A stretch of DNA of 64,000 nucleotides from Ensifer adhaerens (GTDB lineage Bacteria > Pseudomonadota > Alphaproteobacteria > Rhizobiales > Rhizobiaceae). Shown one piece after another: positions 51,884 through 60,247 of the stretch. The stretch covers positions 1,364,001-1,428,000 of the forward strand of contig NZ_CP083349.1 of assembly GCF_020035535.1 (NCBI RefSeq), written 5' to 3'. Both the position numbers and the translations under genes were made by a program. Every line of letters begins with the position of its first letter. The first letter of the stretch is position 1. The notes under the pieces were generated by a model, which was not told the DNA's origin, made no database searches, and saw only the letters and a program-made list of their open reading frames with translations.

Positions 51884-51999
51884 CGCGAGGTGCGGAGAAA
51901 TCCCGCACCTCGCGAAATCGCCTCATAACCTATTGAAAAACCACAACCGAACGACGCGGCACCTCGCGGCCTTTTATCCTGCCATCCCCCGGTTGTGGT
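51884..51999. other. Candidate oriT
   Basis: Between the relaxase and transglycosylase genes. It holds a 12-bp inverted repeat (51884-51895 with 51903-51914, CGCGAGGTGCGG), a further direct copy of its arm GCACCTCGCG at 51959-51968, a 10-bp inverted repeat ACCACAACCG/CGGTTGTGGT (51940-51949 with 51990-51999), and TATCCTGCC at 51975-51983, which matches the IncP-type nic consensus (cut after ATCCTG). Clustering next to the relaxase gene supports the call. Confidence 0.62.
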
Positions 52000-52070
52000 G
52001 TCTGCCTGCCACATCCGCGCCCTCTTGGACACGCTGGGGTGCGATATGCTGCGAATGCCGCCGAGTGCCA

Positions 52071-52844
52071 TCATCGCGGCTCTTCCGAAGAGGCGCGCGC
52101 GACGAACAGCCCGTTCGACTGCGGCACGATGGCGGAGACATCGCGCGCCGTGTTCGTAGTCGCGGTGTCATTGGCAGGACGCTCGGCCGACACGGAAGTG
52201 ACAGCCCGCGCGCGACCGGACTGCGCTATGAACAGCGGCGCGCGTGTCCACGCCGATCGGTCGATTGCAGCCATCACGGTCGGATTCGTGCCGCCCGAAC
52301 CGTCGATGACCGGCGCGAGCAAGGCGACATAGGCGCGCGTCTCGGCCGGCAACGGACGGCCGCCGAGCGACGCTTCATAGCGTCCGGGTCCGGCATTGTA
52401 GGCCGCAAGAAATCCCGGCGAGCCGTAGCGATCGTGCAGCTCGCGGAGGTACGCCGTGCCCGCGAGGATGTTGTCGCGCGGGTCGTAGGGATCGCGACCG
52501 AGGCCATGCCGCGCGCGCAGGCCTGCCCAGGTCGCGGGCATGATCTGCATCAGACCCATCGCGCCGGCGGAGGAAACTGCGCGCGGTTCTCCGGCGCTTT
52601 CGGCGCGCATCACTGCCCTGATCCAGGCGATCGGAACACCAAAGCGCCGCGAGGCCTCGGCGATGTAATCTGCGTAGGCATCGCGCGTCAACGGTCGGAC
52701 GGCGGGCGCGTGATGCGCCATGGTGATCACCGGCATCGCGCTTGCGAAGGTGAGGCCGGAAAGGAGAAGGAGAGCCATGCGCCGGGCAGCGCAGCGCGGC
52801 CCGGACGCAGTCGAACGGCTCGCCGGCTTGCGAGAGCCAAGCAT
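52071..52844 (-). CDS. Lytic transglycosylase (SLT domain) of the conjugation module
   Basis: A 257-residue protein with an N-terminal signal or membrane helix (about residues 22-42) and an SLT domain: 'IRAVMRAESAGEPRAVSSAG' with catalytic Glu at about residue 82, 'AMGLMQIMPATW', 'NILAGTAYLRELHDRYGSPG' and 'FLAAYNAGPGRYEA'. It opens peptidoglycan locally so that the pore can pass, the role of VirB1-type proteins. Four bases separate it from the DUF736 stop. Confidence 0.92.
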   Translation of the reverse strand: MLGSRKPASRSTASGPRCAARRMALLLLSGLTFASAMPVITMAHHAPAVRPLTRDAYADYIAEASRRFGVPIAWIRAVMRAESAGEPRAVSSAGAMGLMQIMPATWAGLRARHGLGRDPYDPRDNILAGTAYLRELHDRYGSPGFLAAYNAGPGRYEASLGGRPLPAETRAYVALLAPVIDGSGGTNPTVMAAIDRSAWTRAPLFIAQSGRARAVTSVSAERPANDTATTNTARDVSAIVPQSNGLFVARASSEEPR

Positions 52845-52847
52845 CGC

Positions 52848-53195
52848 TCAATCCTTCTCGGCGCGGTCGCGCGGGCGCGACCAGTGCAGCGACCAGGCCT
52901 TGCCGGCGTCGTCGTCGCGGAAGAGGTTGGCGCGCATCGGATGCGGAAATGTCGGATCGTCGATCAGCAGCGCGATGTATTCACCGGCCTTCTCGCCGGT
53001 GCGTTTCCAGGCCGCGCCGACCTCCGGACCTGTTTCGTTATTCATGCTGTCGAAGAGGTGAACGCGATAATCCGGTGCGTTCTCGGCATCGGACGGCTCC
53101 GCCGTGACGATGATGACGTCCTGATGCAGCAAGAGCGTTCCGAGATGTCCGATGAAGCCGGTCTCCTCGCGTGTGAATTCTCCAATCTGTGGCAT
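52848..53195 (-). CDS. DUF736 family protein (first copy)
   Basis: A 115-residue protein: 'MPQIGEFTREETGFIGHLGT', then 'APDYRVHLFDSMNNETGPEV', 'AAWKRTGEKAGEYIALLIDD' and 'WSLHWSRPRDR'. DUF736 proteins have a small beta-barrel-like, possibly single-strand-DNA-binding fold, and occur in almost every element of this family. Start ATG 53195 is chosen, with GGAG upstream; an in-frame ATG at 53207 is possible. A second, more typical copy is at 58604-58930. Confidence 0.87.
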   Translation of the reverse strand: MPQIGEFTREETGFIGHLGTLLLHQDVIIVTAEPSDAENAPDYRVHLFDSMNNETGPEVGAAWKRTGEKAGEYIALLIDDPTFPHPMRANLFRDDDAGKAWSLHWSRPRDRAEKD

Positions 53196-53263
53196 GACAG
53201 TCTCCATGGCGGTGAGGTTGAAGAGGCAGTCGGCGAGCACCGCTCCCGCCGATGGGGAAGCGG

Positions 53264-53809
53264 TCAGCGCGTGGGTGCGCGCCATTCGAAGTGGCCGGTG
53301 CCGTCTTCGTCGGTCCACAACGGGACAGCGCGGCCGATGATCTGGTCGGCCGAGATCAGGCCGAAGTAACGTCCATCTAGGCTGTCGCGGACCTGCCAGT
53401 TCATGAGGAAGACTTCGCCGATCTGCACGCGGCGGCAGCCTTGCCAGATGGGAAGATTGCGGCCGGCGCGATCGCGCTCCAGCGCTTCGCCCACCTCGAC
53501 GCCATCCACTGTGACGGTGAGGTTCGAGCGGCACACGGTCTGCCCGGCGACTGCGAGAATGCGCTTCATCAGCGGCACGCCCTTGGGAAGATAGCTGCGC
53601 TCGGCGAGGAACGTCGCGAGCGGTTCGGGCGCATCTACGGCGACGAGATCGGTGACCTCGAACGGCCCGTTGAAGTCGATCGAGTAGAAGCCGATCGGCG
53701 CACTGGCTGATGCGTTCCAAACCAGCTTGATCGGCATCGGTGCGAGGCCGGGATAGCCGACGCCGAGCGCAGCGAGCGTCGTTGCAAGGAACAGGCCGGC
53801 GCGGCTCAC
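53264..53809 (-). CDS. traF: TraF-type S26 signal peptidase
   Basis: A 181-residue S26 peptidase: N-terminal hydrophobic segment, nucleophile Ser in 'WNASASAPIGFYSI', general-base Lys in 'LMKRILAVAGQTVCRS', and later 'GEVFLMNWQVRDSLDGRYFG' box regions. In IncP plasmids TraF processes the pilin TrbC. GTG 53809 is used because it overlaps the DUF2840 stop by 4 bases and the fold starts there; no ATG fits. Confidence 0.9.
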   Translation of the reverse strand: MSRAGLFLATTLAALGVGYPGLAPMPIKLVWNASASAPIGFYSIDFNGPFEVTDLVAVDAPEPLATFLAERSYLPKGVPLMKRILAVAGQTVCRSNLTVTVDGVEVGEALERDRAGRNLPIWQGCRRVQIGEVFLMNWQVRDSLDGRYFGLISADQIIGRAVPLWTDEDGTGHFEWRAPTR

Positions 53810-54327
53810 GGCTCCGCCCTCCGGCGCAGCATGAACGCACGATGATGGTCGAGCGTGTAGGCGCGCGCCTCGTCGCCGGCGGCGAGCCGGTTGTGGACGT
53901 GCCGCCAGTGGTCGAGCGAAACCGCTTCCGGGTCGATGCCGAGACGCTCGATGGCGTCGATCGCCTGCAGCACGCGCTCGACCTTCGGCCAGCTCTCGAC
54001 CTTCAGCAGGATATCGCCGCCTGGGCGCACGAAGGGCAGCGTCTGGTAGGCTTCGCCGCGCGACACGGCGCGCACAATGTCGATGCGCGAAATGATCGTG
54101 CCGAAGTCGTTCGAGGCCCAACGCACGAAGGCGAAGACCGTGCCGGGGCGGAAGGAGAGGACGCGCCGCCGACGGTCGAGAATCTGTTCGTGGGCGTGCG
54201 TCCCGAAGCGAATCCAATTCTCGATCTTCTTCTCGACCCAGGTCAGCTCGACATGGGTGAGCGTGTCGTGGGGGAGCGCGGCCGGCGACGGGCCGCCGCG
54301 CATGCGGGAGGCCGCGATGCCGGTCAT
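53806..54327 (-). CDS. DUF2840 family protein
   Basis: A 173-residue protein of the DUF2840 family, constant in this ICE type between the TraF peptidase and the partition genes ('THVELTWVEKKIENWIRFGT', 'GTVFAFVRWASNDFGTIISR', 'VLQAIDAIERLGIDPEAVSL'). No membrane helix. Function unknown; its rigid linkage to traF suggests a role in conjugation. Confidence 0.87.
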   Translation of the reverse strand: MTGIAASRMRGGPSPAALPHDTLTHVELTWVEKKIENWIRFGTHAHEQILDRRRRVLSFRPGTVFAFVRWASNDFGTIISRIDIVRAVSRGEAYQTLPFVRPGGDILLKVESWPKVERVLQAIDAIERLGIDPEAVSLDHWRHVHNRLAAGDEARAYTLDHHRAFMLRRRAEP

Positions 54328-54578
54328 GGTGTGTCTCCTTGGGTTTGCGGGAATTCGCGCGCGAGCAGCTCGCGCAGCATCTCGGTCACGGTGACGCCGC
54401 GTTGGAACGCGATGATCTTGATGCGCCCGCGCAGCTCCGGCGTGACGTCGATGGTCAGGCGGGCGGTGAAGCCCGCAGCATCGGCGGTTCGCGCCGGCTC
54501 AACCTGGGCGGCCTTGATCCAGGCGTCGGGATTGGTCGGGCGAGATGCGAAGCCGCGCCGTTCGGATCGCTCGCTCAT
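54324..54578 (-). CDS. Small ribbon-helix-helix protein next to parA
   Basis: An 84-residue protein with a C-terminal RHH ('FTARLTIDVTPELRGRIKII', 'GVTVTEMLRELLAREFP'). RHH partners of ParA (ParG-type) act as centromere-binding or repressor proteins; the position right after parA with a 4-base overlap supports this reading. Confidence 0.82.
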   Translation of the reverse strand: MSERSERRGFASRPTNPDAWIKAAQVEPARTADAAGFTARLTIDVTPELRGRIKIIAFQRGVTVTEMLRELLAREFPQTQGDTP

Positions 54579-55213
54579 GGCGCGATCCTTTCGATTTCGG
54601 TGACGAGCGCCGCGATCTCGCGCGCTGCGGGGCCGTCATCGTCGATCTCGAAAGCGAGGCGACCGGACTGTGCCGCATCGGCGTAGATGACGCGCTGGCC
54701 AATCGTGTTGCGCAGCACGGGCGGATCGTGATCGGCGAGCGTCTCGGCGGTCTCGCGGGCGATCACGGTGCGCGCACCGCAGCGATTGAGGACGAACCGC
54801 GCGCGCAGGTCCGGCCGATAGATGCGCGCCTCCGACAGGAGCGCCAGCATCTCGGCCGAGGCCCATCCGTCGAGCGGCGAAGGCTGGACCGGGATCAGCA
54901 CGAGGTCAGCGGCGAGCAGCGCCGAACGCATCAGCCCGGCGACGCGCGGAGGTCCGTCGATGACGACGTGATCGACGTCGCGCGCTAGCTCTGGCGCCTC
55001 GCGATGCAGCGTGTCGCGTGCCAGGCCGACGACGCCGAACAGGCGAGGAAGACCACTGCGGCTGCGCTGTTGCGACCAGTCGAGCGCGGAGCCCTGTGGA
55101 TCGGCGTCGACCAGCGTGACACGCTTTCCCTTGCCGGCCCATTCGCCGGCGAGATGCAGCGCCAGCGTCGTCTTGCCGACGCCGCCCTTCTGATTGAGGA
55201 GCGCAATGATCAT
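54575..55213 (-). CDS. parA: ParA-type partition ATPase
   Basis: A 212-residue ParA/MinD-like ATPase with the deviant Walker A 'ALLNQKGGVGKTTLALHLAG', Asp switch 'VDHVVIDGPPRVAGLMRSAL' and 'LVLIPVQPSPLDGWASAEML'. Short form without an HTH, as in type Ib partition systems. Together with the RHH protein and RepA it suggests that the excised element can be maintained as a plasmid-like circle. Confidence 0.93.
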   Translation of the reverse strand: MIIALLNQKGGVGKTTLALHLAGEWAGKGKRVTLVDADPQGSALDWSQQRSRSGLPRLFGVVGLARDTLHREAPELARDVDHVVIDGPPRVAGLMRSALLAADLVLIPVQPSPLDGWASAEMLALLSEARIYRPDLRARFVLNRCGARTVIARETAETLADHDPPVLRNTIGQRVIYADAAQSGRLAFEIDDDGPAAREIAALVTEIERIAP

Positions 55214-56358
55214 CGCGCACCTTCCGACCGCGAACGAAGCGGCAGTTCGGGGGCGGTTTCGGGGGAGTGCGGGGCCGAGCCTGTGACTGGACCGGTGCTT
55301 TTCTTCGCGGCTGTGCTGAGGCTGCGGGCGGTGGTGCGGATGAGCTTTTGCACATCGCGCGCGCGCTCTTCAAAGTTAGATTCTTGGTTAGACTCTAAGT
55401 TAAGGGCGCGATTGCGGGTTTTGTTTCCGTGGGTTAGACCCTGTTTCGGTTCCCGATAGCACGAGCCTCGGGTTCCCGATGGCACGATAGTCCGGGTTCC
55501 CGATAGCACGAGGCTATCCACAGCCGGTCCACAGGCCGGAGATGGCTCAAAGGCGAGCAGGACGCGGCCACCGATCTCCGTTTCGAGGAACAGCGTGTAA
55601 CCGGGCAGAGGCTGTCGGCGGATGATGTCGCGCAGCTCGAAGGCGAAGCGCTTGAACGGCGACAAGCTGCCGGATTTCTGATGGAGGTGGCGGAAGTCGA
55701 AGCGCCAGCCGTCGCGCTGCCGACCGCCGTGCTTGCGCACCAGGCGATAGAGCCAGCGATCAAGGCCGCCGGTGAGATCGAAATAAGCGGGGTCGATCGT
55801 CAACACGAGCGCGTCGTCGAGAACCGCGCGATAGAACCAGTCCGGGACGATCAGTTCGATCCCGGCCGGCCGGCCCTTGTGATCCGTCCGCTCCTGCCAT
55901 TCGTTGATCCAGGAGAAACGATGGCGCCGGCCTTCGGCGGGCTGGCGGATTGAGGTGGAGACGGTGGTCGATTGCAGACGGTCGAGCGCGGCCTTCAGGC
56001 GTTGATAGTCGCGGAGGCCAGTGCCCCGCCCGACGAACATGAGGATTTCGTAGGGCGTAGCGGCCATGAGCCGGGAGGTTCGAAGGCCAGCATCGCGGGC
56101 CTCGACGATCTGGCTGGCGGCCCAGATAAGGATGTCGGCGTCCCATATAGTTGCCATGCCGTGGTCGGGCACGGCCTCGACACGGATAGAAACATTGCCG
56201 GCGGCGAAATCGATCGGGGCAACGCGGTGGGTCTTGGAGAGGGAGAAAAACGGATAGGCCATGAGATCCTGCGCGTCTCGGGGCGCGAAATCGCCGGGGA
56301 GCGCTCGAAACAGGTCGAGCTGTCCGCGCTCCGAAAGGGACCGGGGTCGCGCCGCCAT
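55210..56358 (-). CDS. repA: RepA-type replication initiator
   Basis: A 382-residue protein of the plasmid replication initiator RepA family ('LMAYPFFSLSKTHRVAPIDF', 'ADILIWAASQIVEARDAGLR', 'VGRGTGLRDYQRLKAALDRL', 'YFDLTGGLDRWLYRLVRKHG'). The conserved part ends near residue 275; the last 100 residues are low-complexity and include the iteron-like repeats in the DNA. It would start replication of the excised circle. The stop overlaps parA by 4 bases. Confidence 0.92.
   Translation of the reverse strand: MAARPRSLSERGQLDLFRALPGDFAPRDAQDLMAYPFFSLSKTHRVAPIDFAAGNVSIRVEAVPDHGMATIWDADILIWAASQIVEARDAGLRTSRLMAATPYEILMFVGRGTGLRDYQRLKAALDRLQSTTVSTSIRQPAEGRRHRFSWINEWQERTDHKGRPAGIELIVPDWFYRAVLDDALVLTIDPAYFDLTGGLDRWLYRLVRKHGGRQRDGWRFDFRHLHQKSGSLSPFKRFAFELRDIIRRQPLPGYTLFLETEIGGRVLLAFEPSPACGPAVDSLVLSGTRTIVPSGTRGSCYREPKQGLTHGNKTRNRALNLESNQESNFEERARDVQKLIRTTARSLSTAAKKSTGPVTGSAPHSPETAPELPLRSRSEGAR
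55448..55511. repeat. Three iteron-like direct repeats inside repA
   Basis: GGTTCCCGATAGCACGA occurs at 55448-55464 and 55495-55511, with a one-mismatch copy (GGTTCCCGATGGCACGA) at 55471-55487. Starts are 23 and 24 bases apart, close to two helical turns, the spacing of RepA binding iterons. They encode the repeated peptide 'SGTR' units. A candidate replication origin. Confidence 0.7.
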
Positions 56359-56370
56359 TCTGGAATCCAG

Positions 56371-56652
56371 TCAGCGCGCGTAGCGGCCGGCATGGGACGG
56401 GGGTGCGGACGTCTGGCGCTTGGCCGGCAGCACGCTGCCGCGCGGATCAGACGTGGAGGTGACAGCCCCCCGTTCAGCCCAGGACTGGAGGTCGTCGACC
56501 GCGTAGACCACGCGGCCGCCGAGCTTCCGATAGGCCGGACCAGTGCCGTAGGTGCGGTGCTTCTCGAGGGTTCGGGCGGAGAGACTAAGAAATTCAGCTG
56601 CTTCTTTGGTGCGCAGAAAGCGCGGCGGCAAAACGGCGAGTTCGGGTCGCAT
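56371..56652 (-). CDS. AlpA-like helix-turn-helix regulator
   Basis: A 93-residue protein with a MerR/AlpA-type HTH in residues 10-60 ('FLRTKEAAEFLSLSARTLEK', 'GPAYRKLGGRVVYAVDDLQS'). This gene precedes repA in most elements of the family, starting 12 bases upstream, and probably controls the repA-parA-tra run. ATG 56652 is the start of the conserved part. Confidence 0.85.
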   Translation of the reverse strand: MRPELAVLPPRFLRTKEAAEFLSLSARTLEKHRTYGTGPAYRKLGGRVVYAVDDLQSWAERGAVTSTSDPRGSVLPAKRQTSAPPSHAGRYAR

Positions 56653-56785
56653 GGATCGGGCCTCCGTGGGTTTTCGGCGACCGCTGGGGCTCAGCGGCGG
56701 ACGGCGACCACGGTGGCGGAGAAGAGACGGCAGGAGGGATGGGGCACTTGAGGTGGCCAATATCCCCACCCGCTGCATAGCTTTA

Positions 56786-57548
56786 TCACCGGCGACGGCG
56801 GTGCCGGAGCAACTTCAGGTATCCGCCATTGATGAGTGCTAGCCCGCCTTCGACGAAAGCGATCGCGGCATCGCGCAGCGGCGACGTCTTCCAGGGATCC
56901 GATTCGACGCGGCCTTCGCCATAGATCGCTGCGGCAATCTCACGATAGGTGGCGCCGTTCATATGGCCGTCGGCGGCGCGTAGCTTCAAGCGAAAGCGGC
57001 GACGCTGTTCCGCGGTCATCCGCGTGTCGCTCAGCGGCGCGCGCGCGAGCCATGTGCGGGACAGGCGTGTCAGAGCGCCGATACGATCAGGAAGATCGTC
57101 ATCGAGCGGGACGACAGCCGCAAGTGGATCGTCTTTTGATGTATCGGCAAGGAAGAGGACCGGGAGATCGCTTTCGGAAAGCGCGGCGTATGTTCCTTCG
57201 GGTCCGTCACGCCCTGCGGTGAAGCTGCCAGTGGTCGGATGCGAGATTGCCGGGAGGAAGTGCGGGCGACGCGCCAACAAAAGTATGCTGGGATCGGCCG
57301 ATGGCGACCACACCACCTGTTGCTCCAAGGCGGATAGAACTGGGCTTGCGGGGAAATCGTAAACCCCATCGTTGCTGTTTTTCTGGCCGAAGCGGCTGGT
57401 TCTCAGCCTTGTCTGTCAGGAGGCTTATATATTCGTCTTGATAAGGAACGTATCGGCGAAGGCATTCCCAGGCGAGCCCTTCGATCGGCAACCTATCAAT
57501 GAAATCGTAGCTGCTGTCGTTTCGCCAGTTCGATGTATCGGGCCTCAT
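56786..57548 (-). pseudogene. DUF6499-DUF2285 regulator split by a frameshift
   Basis: The first frame (from 57548) reads the DUF6499 domain 'MRPDTSNWRNDSSYDFIDRL', 'EGLAWECLRRYVPYQDEYIS', 'QQRWGLRFP'. The second frame (57328-56786) reads the remainder and a DUF2285 domain, 'RMTAEQRRRFRLKLRAADGH', 'GATYREIAAAIYGEGRVESD', 'GLALINGGYLKLLRH'. They join if one base is removed from a four-base run at 57350-57353 (GGGG on plus). In related elements these domains form one protein, so this is a frameshifted gene, a slippage site, or a sequencing error. Confidence 0.72.
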
Positions 57549-57675
57549 TCGCTTGAACTCCCCGCTTATCGCGCAAGCCGAAGAATTCAGTGTTGGCCGC
57601 TCGCATCGAGAGATGGAAGTCTGGGAGAGGGCATCGCGTGATGGCAAAAGTGCATCACGGCATCCGCGGAAACGA

Positions 57676-57936
57676 TCAGTCGCGGGTTTGCCTTAGCAAC
57701 TTCCGATAGCCCGTGTGCGCCATCCAGTGAGCGCGTGTCAGGTGGCTGTCATGGACGCGTTTGCAGCGTTCGGTCTCGCGAACCGGATCGAGTCCGAAGA
57801 GCACGCGGACGGCTTCCGTCCAATCGGCGCCGTCGGCTGCAGCGTCCAGCAGGCGCATGTAAAGTTTGATATGCGACCTGTCATATTCGGTCAGCTCTGG
57901 CGCGGACGGTGCAGTATCTTCAAACGGTTCGATCAT
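57676..57936 (-). CDS. Short DUF2285-like protein
   Basis: An 86-residue protein: 'YDRSHIKLYMRLLDAAADGA', 'DWTEAVRVLFGLDPVRETER' and 'SHLTRAHWMAHTGYRKLLRQ'. The ending repeats the DUF2285 style (basic helix, then GYxxLLR), and these short proteins occur next to the DUF6499/DUF2285 gene in related ICEs. DNA-binding is probable. ATG 57936 is the best start; 57978 is an alternative. Confidence 0.7.
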   Translation of the reverse strand: MIEPFEDTAPSAPELTEYDRSHIKLYMRLLDAAADGADWTEAVRVLFGLDPVRETERCKRVHDSHLTRAHWMAHTGYRKLLRQTRD

Positions 57937-58032
57937 GACGCAGGTACGATTGGTAAACGAAGTTTGCATCGTAACCAAGAATGGTCCGAATCGGAGGCAA
58001 CGCTGCAGGTGGCCAAGGTCGCTGCCGAGTAA

Positions 58033-58299
58033 TCAGCGCTTGAGTTTAGGATGAGTCGGCTTGTCCCCGCGATCATCGACCAGCAGCACTCCTTGGCCTC
58101 GGTCGGTCGACAGAAGAACCACGCCGGAAGCTTCGAGAGCCCTGCGCACCTGATCGCGCGTCGTTTCATAGACCTCGAGCCTGCTTTCAGATTCGAGGCG
58201 CTTGAGCGCTGTCAATGATACACGGGCCTTGTCAGCGAGCGTCTCCTGCGTCCAACCCAGCAACGCGCGTGCGGCCCGCGATTGTCGGGCTGTGATCAT
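58033..58299 (-). CDS. XRE-family HTH regulator
   Basis: An 88-residue protein with a Cro/C1-type HTH: 'ARQSRAARALLGWTQETLAD', 'KARVSLTALKRLESES', followed by a small beta-tail 'VVLLSTDRGQGVLLVDDRGD'. A likely repressor of the ICE control genes. Frame and family resemblance are clear; the operator is not. Confidence 0.85.
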   Translation of the reverse strand: MITARQSRAARALLGWTQETLADKARVSLTALKRLESESRLEVYETTRDQVRRALEASGVVLLSTDRGQGVLLVDDRGDKPTHPKLKR

Positions 58300-58568
58300 G
58301 CATGATCACCTCCCATCGCAGCCGGTGCGCATTCCAGAACTACGACTATTTTAGTCGTCCTCGATCCTTTTCGCCAGCCCGAACGGTCTTAATAAGGCTG
58401 GCGGTGCGCTCCGTCCGATGAGCTGATTCGGCCGCGCTTGCTGGGGTTTCTGTTTGGCCGATCGTCAGCCGCGCACGAGATGGGGAATCCGTTGTACTTT
58501 GGATCGGTTTTGGCCGGACGACGACTGTTTGAGGTGTTCATCGGGTAGGGAGGCGGGGGCACGAAGGC

Positions 58569-58593
58569 GGCCCCGGCCTTCTGGGCCGGGGCC
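58569..58593 (-). terminator. GC-rich hairpin after the second DUF736 gene
   Basis: A 10-bp perfect stem GGCCCCGGCC/GGCCGGGGCC with a 5-base loop starts 11 bases after the DUF736 stop. There is no strong T-run on the minus strand, so termination may be partial. Confidence 0.6.
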
Positions 58594-58603
58594 TTTGCCA
58601 GCC

Positions 58604-58930
58604 TCAATCGGTGCGGCGGCCGTTGGGGCGGGACCAGATCAGCGAGTATGCCTCACCGTCCTCGTCGTCGAAGAGGTTGGCGTAGATCGGGGCGTTGAAG
58701 CTCGGGTCGTCGAGCTTCAGACCGAGATAGTCGCGGCCCTCGTTGGAGGTTTTGGACCAGGCGGCGCCGATCTCGGCGCGGCCGACCAGGACCCGGTGGC
58801 TAGGGGCGTTCTCGCCGGTGGCGCGCTGGTCGGGGACGATGCGCACGTTCTTGGCCTGGACGCTGAGGGTGACGATTTCGCCGGTGAACTCGTTCGAGCC
58901 GGTCTTCTTGAAGGTGCCGATGGTCGCCAT
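58604..58930 (-). CDS. DUF736 family protein (second copy)
   Basis: A 108-residue protein beginning 'MATIGTFKKTGSNEFTGEIV', with 'VRIVPDQRATGENAPSHRVL', 'IGAAWSKTSNEGRDYLGLKL' and 'YSLIWSRPNGRR', the consensus DUF736 layout. Single-gene unit closed by a GC-rich hairpin. Two diverged DUF736 genes per element is common; their role is thought to be in single-strand DNA handling but is not settled. Confidence 0.9.
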   Translation of the reverse strand: MATIGTFKKTGSNEFTGEIVTLSVQAKNVRIVPDQRATGENAPSHRVLVGRAEIGAAWSKTSNEGRDYLGLKLDDPSFNAPIYANLFDDEDGEAYSLIWSRPNGRRTD

Positions 58931-59494
58931 TGTAAGTCTCCGTTTTCCGTTCCCGAGCCCGCACCATTGCGGCCTCGATGGCGATCGGCAGGCCGGAGGC
59001 GATCGACGGCGCACCCCGAAGGGGCCTGACAGCTAAGGAGGGCTTTCTTGTCTCGCGAGGAATGCCGGCTTGAGCCGGCAGGGGAAGAAAGTTTGACGCG
59101 GCTGTTGCGTCATAGTCGAGCGAGGCGCAGCCGGCCTTCGGCCAGATCAAGCCGTTGAAGAGGCCGTTTGGAGCGGTCGATGTACGGCCAGGTAACGGAG
59201 AAGATGGCGGCCATCCTGCAACGGCAAACCGGCATCACGGCATGCTTACCGAATTCGTCTCCTCCCGCCAGGCCGATCCTGCTGCAGCCTGGCTTCCCAC
59301 CGCCACCCCGGAGAACGCCGCGCCCGATGTCTGGTGCCCCGCCAAGACACGGCTTTGCTCCCGCAGCGCTCCATCGAGGACCGCCTTTCCGGACCAACGT
59401 CGATCCGCGTCGCACACGCCCATTGCTCCGACATGAGACGACGGCAGCGACCATGGCCAGGGTGCCCTGATCCTCCTGACGGCGATGTTGAAGA
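58931..59494. other. Intergenic stretch, no gene recognised
   Basis: About 560 bases. Frames on both strands are Arg/Pro-rich and show no family signature. The DUF736 promoter should lie at the left edge. The middle part may be decayed coding sequence but I could not identify a source. Confidence 0.4.
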
Positions 59495-59938
59495 TCAGGC
59501 CCGTGCAAGATCGCGATCGGACGGGGGCGATGCCGCCGCCATTCCAGCGACCCGCACGAAGGCGGTGATGCCGACCGCGACCGCGCCGATGACGGAGAAG
59601 GTAATTTGCCACGCGTCGGACGGCATAAGGTGCTTCACGATGCCATGGGTGGCATGGAAGCCGGCGATCGCGGCCGGCGCGACGAAGGCTGCGGCTACGA
59701 TCAGCTTCAACCACAAGGGCCGGACGAAGGTGATGAGCAGATGGCCAGCGGCGAGCGTCACCGCCGCGGCGACTGCGCCAATGAGGATGGCGCCGGGAAT
59801 GCCGGCGCCCGTGCCGTGAGCCCAGGCGCCCGCGGTGACGCCGACGAACGCCGGCAGCGCGAAGACGGCCAGAGTGAACAGCAGCCAGCAAAGCAGGCCT
59901 ATCGCTGCGAGGGATGCCAGTATTGCGAGGATGATCAT
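59495..59938 (-). CDS. Small polytopic membrane protein of unknown function
   Basis: A 147-residue protein with about four hydrophobic helices ('ILAILASLAAIGLLCWLLFT', 'ILIGAVAAAVTLAAGHLLIT', 'KLIVAAAFVAPAAIAGFHAT', 'ITFSVIGAVAVGITAFVRVA'). No charged motif suggests transport. ATG 59938 is chosen for the helix start. Membrane proteins of this kind recur in the variable part of such ICEs. Confidence 0.6.
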   Translation of the reverse strand: MIILAILASLAAIGLLCWLLFTLAVFALPAFVGVTAGAWAHGTGAGIPGAILIGAVAAAVTLAAGHLLITFVRPLWLKLIVAAAFVAPAAIAGFHATHGIVKHLMPSDAWQITFSVIGAVAVGITAFVRVAGMAAASPPSDRDLARA

Positions 59939-60030
59939 GGTGATGGCCTCCGTATGGGCAAGGTCTGACGGTCGCGCCTTCCACCACCACCACGGCGCGG
60001 TTGAAGTATAGCGCAAGGGCGCGCGTGCCG

Positions 60031-60060
60031 GGAGCGGAAATCGGTGACGATTTCCGCTCC
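60031..60060 (-). terminator. Hairpin after the 55-residue gene
   Basis: A 12-bp perfect stem GGAGCGGAAATC/GATTTCCGCTCC with a 6-base loop lies 20 bases downstream of the small gene ending at 60080 and upstream of the membrane-protein gene. Probable terminator or leader hairpin. Confidence 0.55.
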
Positions 60061-60079
60061 TGCGACCGGAGCGCCCCCG

Positions 60080-60247
60080 TCAAGGGGCGAAGGGGTCGAT
60101 CTCATGGACGATGGCGGCGGTGTCGCCGTCATATTCGCTGGCGGGCGTGACCGACAGCGTGCCGTCGCCGGCCTGGAAGATGATGATGGCGGCCATCAGC
60201 GTGGTGGCGAGACTGAAGGCGAAGGCGTGGGCGTCGTTGAGGGACAT
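60080..60247 (-). CDS. Short hypothetical protein with one hydrophobic helix
   Basis: A 55-residue protein: 'SLNDAHAFAFSLATTLMAAI' then 'IIFQAGDGTLSVTPASEYDG' and an acidic end. Single N-terminal helix, probably membrane-anchored. Start ATG 60247 has a purine-rich region (CAGGAGCC) upstream. No function suggested. Confidence 0.5.
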   Translation of the reverse strand: MSLNDAHAFAFSLATTLMAAIIIFQAGDGTLSVTPASEYDGDTAAIVHEIDPFAP

